DNA from: Hadesarchaea archaeon
GTDB taxonomy: Archaea; Hadarchaeota; Hadarchaeia; Hadarchaeales; Hadarchaeaceae
Reading direction: 5' to 3'
Assembly (NCBI GenBank): GCA_003661465.1
Contig: QMWE01000043.1
Span: 1 to 7,627, forward strand
DNA length: 7,627 nt
Both the position numbers and the translations under genes were made by a program. The notes beneath the pieces are model-generated. The model did no database searches, was not told where the DNA came from, and saw only the letters and a program-made list of their open reading frames with translations. This document shows, in pieces, positions 6,179 to 7,627 of this stretch. Every line of letters starts with the position of its first letter. The first letter of the stretch is position 1.

Positions 6179-7177
6179 CTAAAGTGCAGTTTTTGTGGCC
6201 GGCGCGCTGTTTACCATCGTAGATACGCCGGAGTGTTTCTCTGCGATCGGTGCTTGGCCCGAAGCGTGGAGCGTCGATTTAGAAGGACGATGAATGAACA
6301 TGAACTAGTTTCTCCTGGTGAGCGGATAGGTGTGGCAGTTTCCGGGGGGAAAGATAGCGTAACGTGTATGCATCTCATGGTAGATTACTGCAGGAGGAAA
6401 AATTGCGAAGTAGTGGCGGTGAGCATAGATGAGGGGATAAGCGGTTACAGGGATGAAAGTCTTTCTATAGCAAAGGAGAACGCTGAATTGCTGGGGGTGG
6501 AACATTTTGTCGTCAGCTTCAGACAGGCCTTCGGTCTCACGCTGGATAAAATCGTCAGGTTAGCAAAACGGAAGGGGACGGGGCTCAACCCATGTACCTA
6601 CTGCGGAGTAATGCGGCGTTTATTGCTGAACAGAGCAGCTCGTGAACTTGATGCGGATAAACTGGTCACCGCGCATAACCTAGACGATGAGGTTCAAGCC
6701 ATAATGCTCAATTACATACGCGCGGATTTCTCTAGACTTTATCGCTTAGGGCCAAGATATTCCCCCCGAGAGGGGTTCGTCCCGAGGATAAAGCCGTTAC
6801 GTGAAATTCCGGAGAAAGAAATTGGGATTTATGCGATGTTGAAAGGCATCAGAGTGCATTTGGGGAACTGTCCTTATGCTGGTGGGATGCATACGGAGAT
6901 CCGCGAGTTTCTGAATCGGCTGGAGGAGAATCACCCTAACACCAAGTTCATGATCCTCAGAATGTTCGATCGGATGAAACCGTTTCTTAGTGGGGCTGTA
7001 TCTGAGTTCAGGATGCATAGGTGTGAGATATGTGGAGAACCCACTCCATCTAGGATATGTAAAAGTTGTGAGCTTCTCAGGGGACTCGGGTTGGGGCAAA
7101 AACAAAAAACCCTTATCTCTCCCGGGTCAAAATTGGTACGGCGACGGGCTAGGCGGGGGGCTACCCCTCCCCTGTGA
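6176..7177 (+). CDS. ttuA: TtuA-type tRNA 2-thiouridine synthetase (PP-loop ATPase)
   Basis: The enzyme adenylates a tRNA uridine and replaces its 2-oxygen with sulfur taken from a ubiquitin-like carrier. The 333-residue product has an N-terminal zinc finger (Cys4, Cys7, Cys23, Cys26), the PP-loop Ser56-Gly-Gly-Lys-Asp-Ser61, the iron-sulfur cysteines Cys140, Cys143 and Cys232 expected for a [4Fe-4S] cluster, and a C-terminal zinc finger (Cys283, Cys286, Cys295, Cys298). All key residues of the TtuA/Ncs6 family are present. GTG 6176 is the only start that keeps the first finger. TtuA acts at T54 in Thermus and the related Ncs6/NcsA at U34, so the target position is not certain. The last 12 residues (from Arg322) are encoded by the SRP RNA 5' end, and this basic tail is probably not conserved. 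Confidence 0.94.
   Translation: MLKCSFCGRRAVYHRRYAGVFLCDRCLARSVERRFRRTMNEHELVSPGERIGVAVSGGKDSVTCMHLMVDYCRRKNCEVVAVSIDEGISGYRDESLSIAKENAELLGVEHFVVSFRQAFGLTLDKIVRLAKRKGTGLNPCTYCGVMRRLLLNRAARELDADKLVTAHNLDDEVQAIMLNYIRADFSRLYRLGPRYSPREGFVPRIKPLREIPEKEIGIYAMLKGIRVHLGNCPYAGGMHTEIREFLNRLEENHPNTKFMILRMFDRMKPFLSGAVSEFRMHRCEICGEPTPSRICKSCELLRGLGLGQKQKTLISPGSKLVRRRARRGATPPL
7104..7119 (+). promoter_or_regulatory. Probable promoter of the SRP RNA gene inside ttuA
   Basis: An A-rich stretch (7104-7109) resembling a TFB recognition element is followed by CTTATCTC (7112-7119), a plausible though imperfect TATA box. Its centre is about 25 bases ahead of the first base of SRP RNA helix 1 (7140), the expected distance. 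The site lies within the ttuA coding sequence, just after the second zinc finger. Confidence 0.5.
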
Positions 7178-7452
7178 CCACAAATGGGGTTCACGGTGGG
7201 CCGAAGTCTGCGGACGGCGTTGGAACCGCACGGCGGCCTGATTTCCGGCGCGGATGTCCCATCCTACTGGGTCGGCGGCGGCGGGGCCCCAGCTGTAGGG
7301 TTGGGGAGAACCGCCCTCGTCTCTCGAACCCCGCCAGGACCGGAAGGTAGCAGCGGTAGGGAGGACGTACGGCGCTGGTAGTCAATGGGACGGAGCTTGG
7401 GGTCAGCAACCGACGTGCGGGGAAAACGTCAACCGCGGACGTGCCCGTCGCC
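7140..7452 (+). ncRNA. ffs: Signal recognition particle RNA (archaeal 7S RNA)
   Basis: This RNA is the scaffold of the particle that delivers ribosomes making membrane and secreted proteins to the translocon; SRP54 and SRP19 bind it. The ends pair perfectly over 10 bp (7140-7149 with 7443-7452, helix 1). In the Alu part, GGGG (7155-7158) pairs with CCCC (7169-7172) and is followed by the UGUNR turn TGTGA (7173-7177). Helix 5 is built from nested pairings: 7206-7213 with 7433-7440, 7226-7232 with 7414-7420, and 7256-7262 with 7385-7391. The last block closes a three-way junction. Helix 6 pairs 7263-7267 with 7295-7299 and has a very GC-rich tip. Helix 8 holds the SRP54 site: CCGC (7331-7334), CAGG, ACC, the GGAA tetraloop (7342-7345), GGT, AGCA, then GCGG (7353-7356). 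The length of about 313 bases fits archaeal SRP RNAs. The exact ends are inferred from helix 1. Confidence 0.97.
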
Positions 7453-7454
7453 AC

Positions 7455-7461
7455 TTTTTTT
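7455..7461 (+). terminator. T7 terminator of the SRP RNA gene
   Basis: A run of seven T residues starts two bases after the closing helix 1 of the SRP RNA. It matches an archaeal oligo-T terminator and fixes the approximate 3' end of the RNA. Its last two bases also form part of the stop codon of the converging minus-strand gene. Confidence 0.7.
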
Positions 7462-7627
7462 ACCAAGTATACATTCGATTTCCGTAGAAGATTTCAGGAT
7501 CTAGCTCTCCGGAAAGCATCATTAGTCTCTGTTTCAACGTGGTTCTTGGTGGACAAAATCCAAATCTCTTCCAGACTTCGTATTTACTAATATGTACCGG
7601 ATTTGAAGATCCGATTTCTTTCATCCA
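7460..7627 (-). CDS. C-terminal part of an unrecognised protein (partial)
   Basis: On the minus strand one frame is open from the window edge (7627) to TAA (7462-7460), giving 55 residues. The start lies outside the window. The sequence looks protein-like: it has a Tyr-Glu-Val-Trp-Lys-Arg-Phe-Gly-Phe-Cys-Pro-Pro stretch, then Leu-Lys-Gln-Arg-Leu-Met-Met-Leu-Ser-Gly-Glu-Leu-Asp-Pro, and ends Met-Tyr-Thr-Trp. There is no hydrophobic segment. I do not recognise the family. It converges on the SRP RNA gene with seven bases between its stop and RNA helix 1. A chance open frame of this length in an AT-richer stretch is possible but not favoured. Confidence 0.55.
   Translation of the reverse strand, partial: WMKEIGSSNPVHISKYEVWKRFGFCPPRTTLKQRLMMLSGELDPEIFYGNRMYTW

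Noticed and set aside
7184..7466. Open frames on both strands (plus 7184-7381, minus 7191-7466)
   Set aside because: They lie wholly within or over the SRP RNA. Their Arg, Gly and Pro-rich products reflect GC-rich RNA helices, not protein selection.
1..7627. Mobile elements, CRISPR arrays, tRNA genes or defence islands
   Set aside because: I found no transposase, terminal repeats, spaced direct repeats, tRNA cloverleaf or known defence domain; the window is mostly housekeeping genes.

Overview
The window is archaeal chromosome. The strongest evidence is a complete archaeal-type signal recognition particle (SRP) RNA gene, with Alu-domain helices 1-4 and S-domain helices 5, 6 and 8. It is backed by a stand-alone XPF/ERCC4 nuclease, a class I lysyl-tRNA synthetase, a TtuA-type tRNA thiolation enzyme, leaderless-looking starts and TATA-like boxes. 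Base composition looks balanced, apart from a markedly GC-rich SRP RNA. That contrast, together with a 2-thiolation gene pair and CutA, hints at a warm-growing organism. The phylum cannot be fixed from the sequence; I favour a euryarchaeal-grade lineage.

Layout from left to right: (1) the tail of a membrane protein (1-69, +); (2) an XPF-family DNA repair nuclease (123-806, +), overlapping tail-to-tail with (3) an aspartate-type class I aminotransferase (minus, best start TTG at 1938); (4) a compact divergent promoter, then class I lysyl-tRNA synthetase lysK/lysS (1991-3586, +); (5) a convergent two-gene minus-strand operon, cutA followed by a predicted nucleotidyltransferase (4650 down to 3618); (6) a second divergent promoter, then a plus-strand operon of a site-2 membrane protease with a PDZ domain, a ubiquitin-fold sulfur carrier ending in Gly-Gly, and its likely partner TtuA; (7) the SRP RNA gene (about 7140-7452), whose 5' end lies inside the end of ttuA; (8) the C-terminal part of an unrecognised minus-strand protein (7460-7627).

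Most of the content is housekeeping: repair, tRNA charging, tRNA sulfur modification, protein targeting and membrane proteolysis. The ubiquitin-like protein and TtuA form a clear functional pair. The sulfur carrier probably delivers sulfur from its C-terminal thiocarboxylate to TtuA, which would thiolate a tRNA uridine. I saw no mobile element, CRISPR array, tRNA or obvious defence system. The most unusual points are architectural: the ttuA stop codon sits inside the conserved UGUNR motif of the SRP RNA, the SRP RNA promoter appears to lie inside ttuA, the di-glycine codons of the sulfur carrier double as a ribosome-binding site, and the two divergent promoters share a near-identical TTTAAA-centred box.
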